Positions 8,224-21,758 of a stretch of 64,000 bases of DNA are shown one piece after another. This DNA comes from Amblyomma americanum (taxonomy: Eukaryota; Arthropoda; Arachnida; Ixodida; Ixodidae): the NCBI RefSeq assembly GCF_052857255.1, contig NW_027526875.1:62001-126000 (forward strand), in the 5' to 3' direction. Each line of letters opens with the position of its first letter. Within the stretch, counting starts at the first letter, position 1. Position numbers and translations under genes: made by a program. The notes beneath the pieces were generated by a model that saw only the letters and a list, made by a program, of their open reading frames with translations, searched no databases and was not told the origin of the DNA.

Positions 8224-11200
8224 GATCAGGCGCTCCCCAAGAACCAATTCGGCCACCCCCGTCGAAATTGTCCAGTGGAACTGTCGGGGCTTCCGTTCTC
8301 GCGCAAAGAGGGCGGATCTCCGACTTTACCTTTCAACTTTCGATTCTCTTCCCGCGGTTCTTGCCCTCCAGGAGCCAGGGAGTGGCGTCACCCTCACAAA
8401 TTACATCCCCTTTCAGCAGGACCCCTCTTCCTGCGTCTGCGTGCATAAAAATTATACGGCTAATCTAGTTGACTTGGAACTTTACACAGATTATTCCTAT
8501 GCGATGGTGACACTTCTTCCGCTCAAGAAACAAGATGCACCACTCCACGTACTCAACATATACTGTTCCCCCAAACTCAAAAATGTAACGTTCGCAGCAC
8601 TCTTTAGCCGCGCTCTAAAGGCTGCGGGCCGGGATCCCCTGGTGATTGTGGGCGATTTCAACGCCCACAGTACACTATGGGGATACGTGCGTGAAGAGAA
8701 GCGGGGACGCAAGCTAGCGGAACTCGCGTCCACGCTGGGCCTGACTCTTCACACTGACCCTGCATATCCAACGCGGCTGGGTAATTCCGTGACCCGGGAT
8801 ACATGTCCGGATCTCACCTTTACCAAAAACATTGTACACGCAGAATGGATCAACAGCGAGGAAACCCTCGGTAGTGACCACTGCCTTATCAATACCACCG
8901 TAAGGACTAAACCATTGGCAAGACCCCACGCACGAGCTCGGCTTCCAGACTGGAATAAGTTCCGGCAAAACTACATCAATTCGGCGTCTATCCACGAACA
9001 AGGCTACCACGCGTGGGCACAAGGATTGGTTACACACCTTCGTTAGGTGGAAACACAAATTCAGCTCTCGGAGGCCACTCCGGAGGTGGGCAACCACCTT
9101 CTGCACCTCTGGGAGGCGCGGCACAGCCTCGTCCGCAGATGGCGCCGCCAAAAACGTAACAGAAAGCTCAAAATTCGTATCGCCGAGCTCACCCAGCGAG
9201 CGGCAGAGTACGCGGCCCAACTCGCCGACTCGAACTGGGTGGACCGTTGCAACACGGTGGCCAGACAAATGTCGAGCCGGAGCACGTGGCGCCTTTTCCG
9301 CGCCCTAATTGACCCGACTCAAACCCGCGCCGAGACACAAAAACATCTCCAACGAGCTATTCATAGCTTCGATGGAAATATATCAAAATTAGCATGCAAA
9401 CTGCGCGACCAGCATCTTTGCACTAAGCAGGACCCCGGAGGACCCGCGTTCTCGTATGCAGGTTCAAAGAACGCGAATCTGGATCAACCGTTCCAGTCGC
9501 ATGACCTCAAGGCGGCCCTAGCTAAAATGAAACAAGGAACGGCACCGGGCAGGGACAAGATAACTGTGAAAATGCTTGCTAATCTTCCCGATACCGCCTA
9601 CGAAACCCTCCTCGCTTTCATCAACTCGATCTGGCTTGGTGAGGCACCTCTACCAATTGAATGGAAGACCGCCCTGGTCATTCCGAAAGCCGGCAAAGCC
9701 ATAAACACAGACAACCTCCGCCCCATCTCCCTCACGTCTTGCGCGGGAAAGCTGATGGAGACCATGGTGCGGGATAGGCTGTCTGGGTTTCTGGAAAATG
9801 AACATACATTCGCAGACACCATGTTCGGTTTCCGCCCGCAGAGGTCCGCTCAAGACGTTCTACTTCAACTCGACCGAGAAATTCTCAACCCTGTCGAATA
9901 TCCCTTCAACGATAAGGCAGTACTCGCCCTTGACTTGAAGGGGGCTTTCGACAATGTCACACACGAAATCATCCTGCAACATCTCTCCCAAACGAACTGT
10001 GGACATTACACGTTTCAGTACATCAAGCAATTTCTCTCGGATCGACGAAGTTTCATCCGAATACAAGACGAAGAACACGGCCCATATAAACTGGGAACGA
10101 GAGGAACCCCACAGGGTGCGGTCCTCTCGCCATTACTTTTCAATCTGGCCATGATGAAACTCCCGGCTCAGCTGGCGAAGGTCGAAGGCATCCAGCACGC
10201 GCTGTACGCCGACGACATAACCATCTGGGCCAAACACGGATCGGTTGGAGACATTGAGGCCAACCTGCAGCAAGCGGCGGAGATCGTGGACACTTACGCC
10301 CGCCGCTGCGGCCTTCAGTGCTCACCGTCCAAATCCGAATTTGTGCACATTCGCCCGTCGCTTCAGTGCGCCACCAAAATGGAACTATCTCTGGCCAGCG
10401 GCCCGATACCCGAACACGATGAGATTAGAGTACTTGGTCTCCTTATCCACAAACATCGACGGGCTGATACCACACTAGAAAAACTGCGCAAGGTGGGGGA
10501 CCAGGTGGGCCGGATGGTCCGCCGGGTTTCCAACAAACGCGGGGGGTTACGGTGCAGAGACGCTTTGCGGCTGGCGCATGCATTCGTGACCAGTCGAGTC
10601 CTCTACTCGACTCCTTACCTCCACCTGCGCAAGTTTGATGAGAACGCCCTCGAAGTGATTCTCAGAAAGATGTACAAGCGTGCCCTCGATCTCCCGATCA
10701 CCACATCCAACCAGCGTCTCATGGGCCTGGGGATGGTTAACACATTCGCGGAGCTCCGGGAGGCGCACTTGACAAATCAATACACAAGGCTTTCAAAAAC
10801 GCCGTCGGGTCGCCGCCTATTAGCCCGACTACACATCCACCACCCAACACTTACGGAAGAGCGCGTACGCATTCCTGAAATCTGGAGATACGCCCTGCAC
10901 CTACGCCCTCTTCCGGCCAACATGACACGTGACGACCACAGTGGCAGGCGCCTTGCACGGGCGGAGGCACTGGCCCGTCACTATGGGAACAAACATGGCA
11001 TCTTCTACGTGGACGCCTCAGGCCCTCACCATGGGGGTTGGTACACGGCCGCAGTCGTCCACCAAAAAATCGTGGTGAATGGCCTAACGTTCCGAGCTCA
11101 AGACATAACACATGCGGAAGAAGTTGCCATCGCGTTAGCCGCCGCAGACCAGGAGTCGCGAGTGATCGTCACCGACTCGAGAGGGGCCTGCAGAAATATT

Positions 11201-11770
11201 AAACAGGGGTACATTCCTCTCTTTGCGCATCGCATCCTTCAAAACAGTAACTACCTCGGGGCCCCCGCGTCTCGAACGATTGTATGGGCTCCAGCTCATA
11301 TGGGCCTCGAAGGCAATGAAACGGCAGACGCCGCCGCCCGCGCGCTCACTCTCCGGGCAACGCCTTCAGACCCTTTGTATACGGATCCCGAACCCAATCC
11401 GGCCCTCACTTTTCGAGAAATTACTGAATTATTCCAATTCGGCCATGCAATTTATCACAAGCCTTGTAAGGGCATCACAAAGGTGGAGGAACGCACACTC
11501 CTCCGGCTTTACACCAAAACGCTGCTGTGCCCGGCAGTTTTAAAACACTTTGACCCTGCCTGTACAGGAGAATGCCCACACTGTGCGGAGAAGTCTTCGG
11601 ACATCTTTCACATGGTGTGGGCATGCCAGTCAACCCCGAACCTCGCCCCCAAACCCAACCCCACCCTGGAGGACTGGGAGGCAGCCCTGCTCGGCTGCTC
11701 GGACCTAGCAAGCCAGAAGGCCCTGGTCCACCGAGCCCGAGTCGCGGCGGTCACCAATGGGCTCCTGTAA
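8201..11770 (+). pseudogene. LINE ORF2: endonuclease, reverse transcriptase, RNase H (single TAG)
   Basis: One frame of 1190 codons is broken only by TAG at 9044-9046. APE endonuclease (8201-9040): VQWNCRGFRSR, LQEPGS, IVGDFNAHSTLWG, LGSDH. Reverse transcriptase (about 9500-10500): LRPISLTSCAGKLME, FGFRPQRSAQD, ALDLKGAFDNV, GTPQGAVLSPLLFNL, and the catalytic YADD at 10205-10216. RNase H (about 11000-11350): YVDAS with the first aspartate at 11012, HAEEVAIALA, VTDSRG and NETADAAAR. A C-terminal knuckle CPHCAEKSSDIFHMVWAC follows. All catalytic motifs are intact. The protein nicks target DNA and copies the LINE RNA there. The stop falls between the nuclease and the polymerase. Confidence 0.9.
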
Positions 11771-11861
11771 TGAGGAGCCCACCTAGAGATTGCGAGAGGT
11801 TGCTCCGGCTACCTCAAGCTTCCTCCCTGAAATAAAGTTTTTCACTCACTCACACACTGAG

Positions 11862-11988
11862 AATCATTGTGCACCAGAACCTCGGTGAACGGATGCTTTG
11901 CATTTCGCCTCCTGTAAAATTCAACCGCCGCTACTGGGATCGAAGCCGCGACCTCGTGCTCAGCAGCTAATCACTACAGCCACTGTGC
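11862..11988 (-). mobile_element. Ruka-type SINE, diverged
   Basis: GCATTTCGCCTCCTGTAAAATTC and GGGATCGAAGCCGCGACC (degenerate box B in reverse complement), then CAGCAGCTAATCACTACAGCC. It directly follows the LINE tail. Confidence 0.65.
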
Positions 11989-12499
11989 CATTGTGCATTC
12001 ACGTCTAACAGATTTCCAAGTGTAGAGCAGCAAAAGATTGATGGAGGAGTTGAAGTGATATGCCACGATGAGAATTCTAAGCATGAAAACTTTGCAGCAT
12101 GACCTCGTTCGTTCCACACTGTCTATAGCTTGGTGGTGTCTGAAAATGCTGGTTGCTAAGGTATAGACGGACTTTAGCGGCTGCAATCGAGTGTCGTGGG
12201 ACACAGTCACGCGCAGCGTGCGTACGCAAGCGCAATATACCGTTTTACGTTCACACCCTCTTTCCTATCCAAGTGGCGAATTTCCAAATCGTTAGGAATA
12301 GAGCACGCTATATGCAAGAACGTGTATATCGGAGCGAAAGTCGGATACTACTCAAGAACGATGCGGTGTCAGAAGACATACCCCCCCCCCCCCCCCTAAA
12401 AAATGTGACGTCGACCTGATATAAGGTCGCGGACAATCGCCCTGCACATACTAGCGTGCAGATGCTAGCGGTCGTAGCAGGTGCAGCGTGTTTGAGCGT
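11989..12499. other. Spacer with a C16 run
   Basis: No gene is visible. Sixteen cytosines in a row lie at 12381-12396. Confidence 0.4.
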
Positions 12500-13132
12500 G
12501 CCGACGTGACCATAATTCGACCCCACTGACTGGAGGGTAATCTATTAGGGCCGCTAACTCCGAGTCCGTCCTCGAAGCTGCGCCATCTCGGAAGTACTGA
12601 CAGCGCCTAGGAAAGGAGGATAATCGGTGGTTTCTTCAGGATCCATTGCGAAAGGTGCGCGCTACAGACAGTCCGCATCTCGATTCTTACGTCTCACTTT
12701 GCAGACGATTGTTACGCAGCACACTTGAAAGCGAAGGCTCCATCGAGCCAATCAACCTGAAGGGTCTATGAGGCTCGCCAGTCAGCTTAAGAAGTGGTGA
12801 TCGCGGACAACACGGAAGAGGCTCCCATAGAGGTATGGTCGGAGCTTGCTGATGCCCATATAACTGGGAGACATTCTTTCTCAGCCGTATAGCAGTTTGT
12901 CTAGGAGCACGCGAGTGTTTGGCTCGCGTAACTGATGAGCTGTTTTGCACCGTCTTGCCACTGTATCATAACCGCACCGAGACCAACATTGCTGATATCA
13001 GTGTGAACTTCCGTACAACGCGTTCATTGAAGTGACCGAATATCGGAGTATTTTGTAGACGGCTGCGAAGCTCCTGGAATGCGGGCTCTTGTTCGCTTTT
13101 TCAAAGGAAGGACGTGTCGTCCCGAGTCAGTG
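12500..13132 (-). pseudogene. gypsy RNase H and linker remnant
   Basis: ISNVGLGAVMIQWQDGAKQ, ISYASQTLACS and CYTAEKECLPVIWA match the gypsy RNase H; SELAALIDYPP lies in the linker before the integrase zinc finger. Stops interrupt it throughout and no integrase follows. Confidence 0.7.
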
Positions 13133-13990
13133 AGTCTAACGGTTCAGCAATTCTCGGCAAATCTTGAAGACAGCGTCTCTAATAAGAGCACAGACCTGAG
13201 AATCGCCGATTGGCATTCGTGTAAGTAGATCGCAGAAAACCAGAGACGGCAGCGGTCTATACAGGGTCTGGCTGAACACCCTGGGTGCTGACAACATGAG
13301 GGAGAGCGCACTTAGATAAAGCCAAAATGACATTTCTCTGATTTTTTGGGAGCTGTGCGGATTTGAGAGCCTGTAGCAAAATACCTAAACGCTACAAGTA
13401 TTGGTGACAGGTGGTACAAAATATAACGACATCGTCCAGGTAGGCCATACAAGACTGCCGCATAGAATGGTATCCAGCAAGCGTTGGAACGTGGCCGGCG
13501 CTGAGCACAGGCCAAAACAGGACACCTTAAACTCGTACAGACCGTCTTCCATGGAAGCCACGAAAGCCGTCTTGTCTCGGTCTCTCTCGTCCACCTTTGT
13601 TAGCCAGTATCCACTTTTTTGAGATCTAGTGACGGCAAGTATCTGGCATCCCGCAGTCGGTCAAGTGCGTCATTGATTCTGGGCAGTGGGTAAACGTCCT
13701 CTTTTTTCAAGTGATTAAGTTTCTTGTAATAAAAACAGAAAATCAGGGTATTGTCCTTTTCGTTATTAGCCACCAGCGTTGCCCACGTGCTTGCAGACGG
13801 CTGAATGGCGTTGTCGGCAAGCACTTCAGCGACCAGATTCTTAACGGCTGCTCGTCTTGTCGGGGAAGCACGGTATGGGTGGTGGCAGGCGAGTCGCGTA
13901 GCCTCACTGGTGGTAATAGGGTGCTTGTAGGACGACCTTAATGAACAGGTGAAGGAGTCTGCGAAATCTGCTAACAGGTCCGACAAAATA
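13133..13990 (-). pseudogene. gypsy reverse-transcriptase remnant
   Basis: Recognisable blocks in order are HPYRASPTRRAAVKNLV, IQPSASTWAT, CFYYKKLNHLKKEDVYPLPR, LRDARYLPSLDLK, KTAFVASMEDGLYEFKV, FGLCSAPATFQRLLDTIL, YLDD (complement of 13431-13442) and HVVSTQGVQPDP, then the GLCSYYRRC block that leads into RNase H. The catalytic YLDD survives, but at least four frame changes separate the blocks. Confidence 0.85.
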
Positions 13991-14229
13991 TCCTAAACTG
14001 ATGGAAAGTCGGGGTTTATTTTGATGGACTGAATAAAGTAGCGTGGACCAGCATCGGCGTGAATGGATCCTCAAACGGCGCATGAGCCTGGGAATTCACA
14101 ACCGTCTTGAAAGGTGGTGACAGCCGTGCCTTTAACGAAGTGCTGAAATTCGTTTCTAAATATTATGAGGAAGAGGTTGGTGCAGCAATCACGTAGTTGG
14201 AGGGCCTCAGGCAAGTGAAAGCCACCTCT

Positions 14230-14749
14230 CATGCTGCAGCGGAATAGGGATGTCCGACATGTTCTCATAGTCATGGATTAAGTCGCTCCGCCCAGGTACA
14301 ATGATGCTGCATCGTGGTGGCACCTCGACGTCATGCTCGACAATACGCAGAGTGTTGGTGCTGGTTTTTTTTGGGTGTCAAAGCGCGCCACGACCCGTTT
14401 GGACGAGACCATCACCCGCACGTCCTGAAAATGAATTACCGCGCCGTCTGCCTGCAGGAAGTCGATCTCTAGGGTCAAGTCTCTGGAACACTCGGCAATT
14501 ACGACAAAGTCGCCGACGTACTTGAAACTCCGGATGCCGACTAAAGCTGTGCGCTTGCCCAAAGGAGGAAGTAGGTAGCGCCAAAGAGTGCAAATGTAGA
14601 TCCCTGTCCCGGTATAAGAACTCTTTTAAGTTCTCAGGCGAATGCACTGCTCATTACGCAATAATTAGCGCCGGTATCAAGTAGCACGGTCACCTCAGCA
14701 CCGTTTATTGCCAGATCCAAATCGGAAGCAGCGTATCGGATACTTTCGT
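14230..14749 (-). pseudogene. gypsy aspartic protease remnant
   Basis: VTVLLDTGANYCVMSS contains the catalytic DTG, encoded on the complement of 14670-14678. Downstream in another frame are KYVGDFVVIAECSRDLTLEI and DFLQADGAVI, the second half of the retropepsin fold. Frames are disrupted between the two halves. Confidence 0.75.
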
Positions 14750-15530
14750 TGCCGGACTTCATCAAGGTATCGCGCACTCGGAGGTTTCCCGATGGAGGAC
14801 CTTGACATGTCCAGAAGTCAGCGGCCTTCCTCCAGAGGTCGCGGGTGTGTTTTCCCAGTGGGGTTCGAGGAACGATGGACAGCGAAGCTGTTCCGGAGGC
14901 CGGGCTTAGCGAACGGTAACGGAATGGCGAAGGCGAACGGGACACGCGGCGCCCGGAGTAGACAAGGTTTTTGCGCGCCCAGAGGTGCTGTTCAGCCTCA
15001 TGTGGCCGCTTGCCGTCCCAGGGAAAGGGACAGGGCGCCTCGGGTCTGAAACCGCGAAGGTGACCGGCCTCCTCCTAGTGGTACCAAAGGGGCCTGCGGT
15101 CCGGTGTGCGCCGAAAATCAGCCTTCGGAGGGCGTGACACAGCGGGAGCAGGTGCGTGATAGGGAAGATTGGCCTCATGTCAGGCGTCCGGTTAGTGGGA
15201 CCGTAGCCAGGCGTCTTTCGTAGAACAGTGTGGAGTCTGTCAACCAGCGGCGGCTCATCGGGAACAGGTTGTTCTTGTGCAGCCTGGCGCACTTCGTCCT
15301 TGACGACTTTGGCCAGCGATGCAAGAGGCACAACTTCGGGCAGACGGAACCGTTGGAGTTCCTTCCGAACTATGGACCGAATAAGTTCACGCAAGCCGCC
15401 TAGGCGCAAAGCTGGTGACGTCCTAATTGTAGTGCAGGGCCCGTTGTTGGAGCGTCATCTTCGTGGTGGTCGGCTCCGTGAGGACTTCAGCAACAGTCCG
15501 CGATTGGCTGCGCACGGGGCCCGCGGACAG
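14750..15530 (-). pseudogene. gypsy gag remnant
   Basis: The first open part (to 15409) gives RKELQRFRLPEVVPLASLAK and VKDEVRQAAQEQ, followed by PDRRPLWYH and EEAGH, where the zinc knuckle is ruined: the first Cys is Trp and the second is a stop codon. The C-terminal part is arginine/serine/proline-rich (RSPSPFRYRSLSPASG), as in tick gypsy gags. Gag packages the element RNA. Confidence 0.7.
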
Positions 15531-15704
15531 CTCCTGCTTGTCTCATCCACGCACTAGGGCCAATCCCACTGCAGGGGATTGGCCAAGACACAGGCGGCGT
15601 ATGAAAGATGCTAAAAAATGTTAAAAGAAAGAATTGCAGATTGTGATATTAAAGTTAAGGACAAATCGGTTCCCCTGAGATCGGTGACTGAAAATGTGAA
15701 CAGG

Positions 15705-15838
15705 TTTATGGCTTATGGGGATCAAAAATTTACTTCAAGAATTCCGCCTTCATCGAATTGGACCACCGAGGCCGGGATCGAACCCGTGTCTTTCGGTTCA
15801 GCAGCCCAGCGCCATAACCACTGAGACCGCGACTGCTT
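15705..15838 (-). mobile_element. Ruka-type SINE
   Basis: CGGGATCGAACCCGTGTC (box B reversed), then TTCGGTTCAGCAGCCCAGCGCC and ATAACCACTGAGACCGCGAC form a well-preserved tRNA-like head. The left body is shortened. Confidence 0.8.
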
Positions 15839-16159
15839 GAAAATCTGAACAAATGTCAATGAGCAGTTTTTGGCTTTTGATTACGGATTATTGTGCTGCA
15901 TGAGCAGCCAGAGGTTAGGATTGAGAAAGAATTTAGGACTGGAAAGGTCACAGCACAAGAGCGGGAGGCAGCCAACTTCTGTCTATACTAGTGCATGCAT
16001 CAATATTGGGCACCTGCCTCCTATCACTCAGAATTTCCCGAAGCACTTAAGGTCTGCATTATTTCAGATATTTAAAGGATGTCAACAGGTTTTAATGTGC
16101 TATGATTGCATTTTAGGCAACTGGCACACCGCAGTGCATGGCTGGAGATCAATTACGAC
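15839..16159. other. Unassigned sequence
   Basis: Nothing recognised. Confidence 0.3.
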
Positions 16160-16285
16160 CTCCTTATGTTCTTTAATATGCACCAGTCTCAAGTACACGA
16201 ACGTTTCGCAATTTTCCTCCAGCAAATTGCGGACACTGTGGCCGGGTTCGACCCATGCCCGGCAGCAGAACGACCCTGAGCCAAC
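16160..16285 (-). mobile_element. Diverged Ruka-type SINE
   Basis: TTCTTTAATATGCACCAGTC and GGCCGGGTTCGACCCATGCC with the expected spacing. Confidence 0.55.
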
Positions 16286-17741
16286 GTTTTCTTTTATTGC
16301 AAGAAGGCATTAAATATCAACAGCTTCGTCTCACCATGTCAGCAGTGAATTATTTGTCCGCCCATCTGTCCGCACTACTAGACAACTCTCAAAAATAAGA
16401 CACACGAATAGGTCGCACCCACCACAGGAAGCGTATAGGCTATCTCCGCAACGCACCTGTGCTCGTATTTTGAGTTTCAAAACTCCGTTGTCTGCGATGA
16501 GCGTAGAAAAGGAATGACTTCATGGCAGAAAAAATAAAATTTAAAAAATAGAACAGACCTAAGAGACACAGGGGGGATGCTGCATGGACCACGAAAAAGT
16601 TAAGTTAGCCGCATTGAAGAAAGCAGAAAAAGGTGTAAAAGAAAAAAAGAAAAATGACAAAAAATGCTTATCCATTTCCTTGTTCCACCTATTGCGCCGT
16701 CTTGCATATATAGCGAAAAAAATTATCTGAGGCAACATTTCATGGATAACCCTTCCTCTGCGCACTTCCTACTGCGAGGTTTGGGGAAGACAGGAACACT
16801 TAAAGAGTGAGTTAATACAAAAGATACCGCGGAGAAGAGCCTTTGGGGTTATGTTACGACTGGCAAAACGTTTCTCCTTGTTTTATTACCGCATCTTTAC
16901 AAGCAATAGCAGTACCTCTGTTATCGGCATGGTGCAGAGAAATAAGGTTCAGATTATTTCGACCTTCTGGTTTCTTTGACTTGCGCCAAGGTGTCAGTAC
17001 AACAATAAATTCGAATGTTTAACGGCCAATGGAAAGGCGCACAAATTCTCGCACTCTGAATGGATGCCTGAAACAAATCGTGAGAAAATGAATCATAATA
17101 AATAGCTCGGAGAAAAAGGAAAGGTGCATTAACTGTCTCAATCAGGGTGAACACCTAAACTGCGCCATGAGGAAGGAATGTGGATTGAGCTTAAGAAGAG
17201 AAAAAGGCTCCGCTGCGGGGGTCTGTAATTCCCGGCGGTGTATCAGGCACGATACAAACTTCTGAAATGGCAATACTTCGACTGAATATTTCATGCCAAA
17301 AGTACTAAGGCTCATTTATATCACAAACACCGAGGCGACTGTATGGCACCTTTTTTGCTTTGTGTTACTTTCTGAAAGCAATACTTTAAATTTGTGTTGG
17401 CACAAGATGATCAAATTCTCATAAAAAAGCGCAACCCTCATTTTAGAAACAAAATTATGGAAGCAAATTGAAACTCTAAGTCGTCAGAGATGCTGAAATA
17501 TCCTCCACTTCAAAAGCTAACCCGTATGGTAAAAACACCAAACATTGCAACGGCCGCAGAAGGTGAGACGATTTTGAATATTGCTGTTGGTTTACTGTGT
17601 GTGTTGGAGTATATGTGCGGATTTATCATCCTTGAACGTTCACAAATTGGCCTAATTAAATAATTTTATGTGCACAGCAATTTGCATTTATACAAGATAG
17701 GGCCAGGAGCACCGAAAACTATAAGCTCAGAAATATTGGGG
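16286..17741. other. Spacer without recognised genes
   Basis: AT-rich, with short random reading frames only. Confidence 0.4.
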
Positions 17742-18260
17742 TTAAGATAGTGGGTTGGAGCGCATGTGGTAGGTTCTCTGAGATCACGAATGGCAGTTTA
17801 CCACTATCCCCCAAGAGAAGTATACAGCAGCTGTATCTTACCAGTACTCACCTACGGGGCAGAAACGTGTAGGCTATCGAAAAGGGTTCAGATCAAGTTA
17901 AGGACAACGCGGCGAGCTATGGAAAGAAAAGTTATAGGTATAGCGTTAAGAGACGGGAAGCGAGAGAAGGTGAGGGAACAAACGCGGGTTAATGACATCC
18001 TAGTCGAAAAAAAGGGGAAGAAATGGGCTTCGGCAGGGCGTGTAATACGAAGGCAAGATAACGGCTGGTCCTTAACTGTAACGGAGTAGATTCCAAGAGG
18101 CAAGCGTAGCAGGGGGCGGCAGAAAGATTGGTGGTTGGATGGTATTAAGGAGTTTGTGGACATACAGTGGGTTCAGTTGGCAAAAGTCAGGGTTTATTTG
18201 AGGAACATGGGAGAGGCCTTTGCCCTGCAGTGGGCGTAGTATGGCTGATGATGATGATTA
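17742..18260 (+). mobile_element. RTE-clade LINE 3' end
   Basis: The 107-codon frame from 17766 encodes YSSCILPVLTYGAETCRLSK, RTTRRAMERKVIGIALRDGK, VNDILVEKKGKKWASAGRVI and RRQDNGWSLT. It ends in GCTGATGATGATGATT. This is the least damaged RTE tail in the window, still without the polymerase core. Confidence 0.85.
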
Positions 18261-19476
<1,216 letters not shown>

Positions 19477-19482
19477 TTTATT
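19477..19482 (-). terminator. AATAAA polyadenylation signal of the zinc-finger gene
   Basis: TTTATT on the plus strand, 47 bases past the stop codon of the zinc-finger exon. Confidence 0.5.
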
Positions 19483-19528
19483 TTTCAGCGTGCAAATGTG
19501 CTTGAGCAAAAGTGCAGCATGAATATTT

Positions 19529-19923
19529 TTAAATGTGGGATTGCACATGACGTCTTAAGTCTGACCTCTCTGAAAAGGTCTTGGAACAAAAGAAACATTT
19601 ATGTGGCAGCTTGCGCTTACAGAGAGGAATGTGCGCTGTTAGATTGCCCTTTGCTGCGAAGCTGTGGCTGCAATACGAGCACTTGTACGGCCTCTCGCCC
19701 GTGTGGGTGCGAAGGTGCTCCACCAGCCTGGAATTCCATTGAAATCCACGATTGCAATAGCTGCACTTGAAGGGGAGCTCTGCAGTGTGGGTCCTCTGGT
19801 GGTATTTAAAGCACCTTCTGATATCTGTGGAATAGTCACACTCATGGCATACAAAACGGTGTCCTCCCATTTGGGATCCTTGTTGAGATGGCTCGTCACA
19901 GGAGGTCCGAGTAGTGGCAGATC
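19529..19923 (-). CDS. C2H2 zinc-finger protein, last coding exon
   Basis: The exon is open from an acceptor (CTCCTATTGCGCAG, complement of 19924-19937) to TAA at 19529-19531, about 131 codons, with two bases completing the first codon. It has four consecutive fingers: FVCHECDYSTDIRRC...H3H, FKCSYCNRGFQWNSR...H3H, YKCSYCSHSFAAKGN with a final HX3C, and HKCFFCSKTFSERSD...H3H. The linker before finger 3 is the canonical TGERPY. The protein would bind DNA in the nucleus. Fingers have no stop or shift and codon use looks normal, so this is the most credible host exon here. Upstream exons must lie above 20 kb on the same strand; an alternative 3' exon of a BTB-zinc-finger gene is one possibility I cannot test. 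Confidence 0.85.
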
Positions 19924-21529
19924 CTGCGCAATAGGAGAAAATGCGAGAAATAAATTAGAGCTGGCCAACATCTCAAAACGTTAGTTCATGAGAAGCATAC
20001 TTTCACACACACCATCTTGTGTAGCTGGCAAATGTGGAGTGAACTTGAACGAGTCAAAGTTTGAGAGACCTCGATCTTCAAATAAAAATTTTCCGGGTCA
20101 AAGCTGGCATGCATTTATAATCAGCATAACAGTTCACAAAAAACCTGTCATCTCAAAATGATGTGTTTATGTTGCAGCTAGGTTAAAAATTAGAACTTTT
20201 GAGACACTGCATGACTTCTGATCACTGCAGTTGACAAAAAGAAAGTGAACATCAAACCACACACTACCTACAACTGCTTTACATCAGAGCTTCATATCAT
20301 AGATGTCCCAAAATCGTGATCACATCCAAAAGAATAATTTTACATGCGAAAAGCCCCTACTTTCAGCCTAAAATCTCCAAAGACATCCAACTGCAATGTC
20401 CCAGGAGGAGGATCGTAAAGGCAGTTACACACAATGAACAGCTGCAACTCTACCAAGAAACAGTTTCACTGGAGCACGATCTCATTACCAAACTCTGTTT
20501 CTTCCTTTAGGTTCTCGAACCAAGACATGCAACCATGAATGGTGGTTTAGGCAATGCGCAGCCTTGCAAACAAGACTTACAGAATGAGAATGACATCACT
20601 CGCTTACATTCACAAGCTGCACTGATAAGTGGGCTGTGAGGACATACAAAATAGGTTTGCTTTCACAAGCAGACACAAATAGAAATCTTTGTCACAGAGC
20701 CAAACCTGACACTAGCAATTTTTCTTTATGTGCTCAACCATGCGTGCTCAATTTAAAAGCTGAGCAGAAGACGTGAATGCACACAGGCAACATCTAGATG
20801 GGCAGATAGGAGAATGGAATAAACTCCATTTCCCAGAGTCACAGATGGCATTAGGAGTGGGCATTGGTTACATGTTGTAACCCGTCTTGACTGTTACTTT
20901 TTGCTTTCTGCATGTGCATAAGTATGAGACATAAATCATGAGAAAGTACACCATGAACAAAAAGGCTACGGCAAATAAGCAAAGCCTAACACAGGTTTAA
21001 AAACAAGAAGAAAAATCACTGTCCTGTCGTCGAATTAGTGTTAACAGCATCAAATAATTTATCAGTTATCATCACCACTATCACGCCTAACTAAATCTTA
21101 CCACCACAGCTATCAATTTTGAGATTTTCACCCAAAAAATCTGCAGCATAAGGCCCGAAAAAACTGCACATTGTTCATTCTGGCCCGACAATAAATCTTA
21201 AAGATTTGCGGAAGGACTTGCAAGTAAAATATTAATATACACTTAACCAAAAAAGTACTTTTGGAGTCAAAACTAGCTGCAAATTTTGAACCACGCCACA
21301 TTGCATGCGAGCGCCACTTGCCGATGCACTCCTGATGTTGAGATTGGTGCATTGTGCTAGTCTCAGCACCAAAAGTAAATCGTCAGGTCATTCCCGGATG
21401 CAATGTGGCACAGTTCGAAACTTAGAGTGGGGGTTGTTAATTTTAGCCCGATAGTACAACAGACTACGGCAGCTTAATTATAGGAACACTAGGGGTAAGA
21501 AGACAACAGAATATGCATATACTCTTGAA
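19924..21529 (-). other. Presumed intron of the zinc-finger gene
   Basis: AT-rich, no repeats or coding segment that I can support. It separates the zinc-finger acceptor from the triplicated modules. Confidence 0.35.
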
Positions 21530-21601
21530 CCTGCATTATTTGACAGAACAAGCATCCAGCAGCTATAACTGCCACTGGTGTTTTTTGGATGCATAAAATA
21601 C

Positions 21602-21758
21602 TCATTTCACTTCCCCATGGCCCCTTTCGTTTCCCTGAATTTTAATGCCAAATACGCTGTAAAGCCCCCTTTGTTCGGAGGCACAAATTGTGAACCTTTT
21701 GATCCAATCCCTGTTGGCAGTCTTGCGGTGCTCCAGCAGCACAGACCCTGTTAGAAGC
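21602..21758 (-). other. Candidate exon in module A (52 codons)
   Basis: On the minus strand ATTCTTCTGGGGCAG is a good acceptor, followed by an open frame LLTGSVLLEHRKTANRDWIK and then FTICASEQRGLYSVFG to a stop at 21602. Copies B and C keep the acceptor and first 20 codons, but small indels shift the rest. No domain recognised; it may be a chance frame. Confidence 0.25.

Larger units (their letters stand above)
6190..11858 (+). mobile_element. Nearly full-length I-group LINE with RNase H
   Basis: Order: GC-rich 5' leader, gag-like ORF1 (6459-8223), overlapping ORF2 with APE endonuclease, reverse transcriptase, RNase H and a terminal zinc knuckle (8201-11770), a short 3' UTR with AATAAA, and TTTTTCACTCACTCACAC as the 3' tail. 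An RNase H domain with an APE nuclease places it in the I superfamily (I, LOA, Ingi or related); RT phylogeny would be needed for the clade. Its composition is GC-richer than the flanks. ORF1 has two frameshifts and one stop, ORF2 one stop, so the copy is recent but not autonomous. The 5' boundary is approximate. Confidence 0.85.
12500..15530 (-). mobile_element. Decayed gypsy (Metaviridae-type) LTR retrotransposon
   Basis: Read on the minus strand the order is gag, aspartic protease, reverse transcriptase, RNase H and the start of the integrase linker, the gypsy order. Frames change many times and stops are common; no LTRs, primer-binding site or integrase core were found, so this is an internal fragment. 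It is much older than the LINE at 6.2 kb. Confidence 0.85.
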
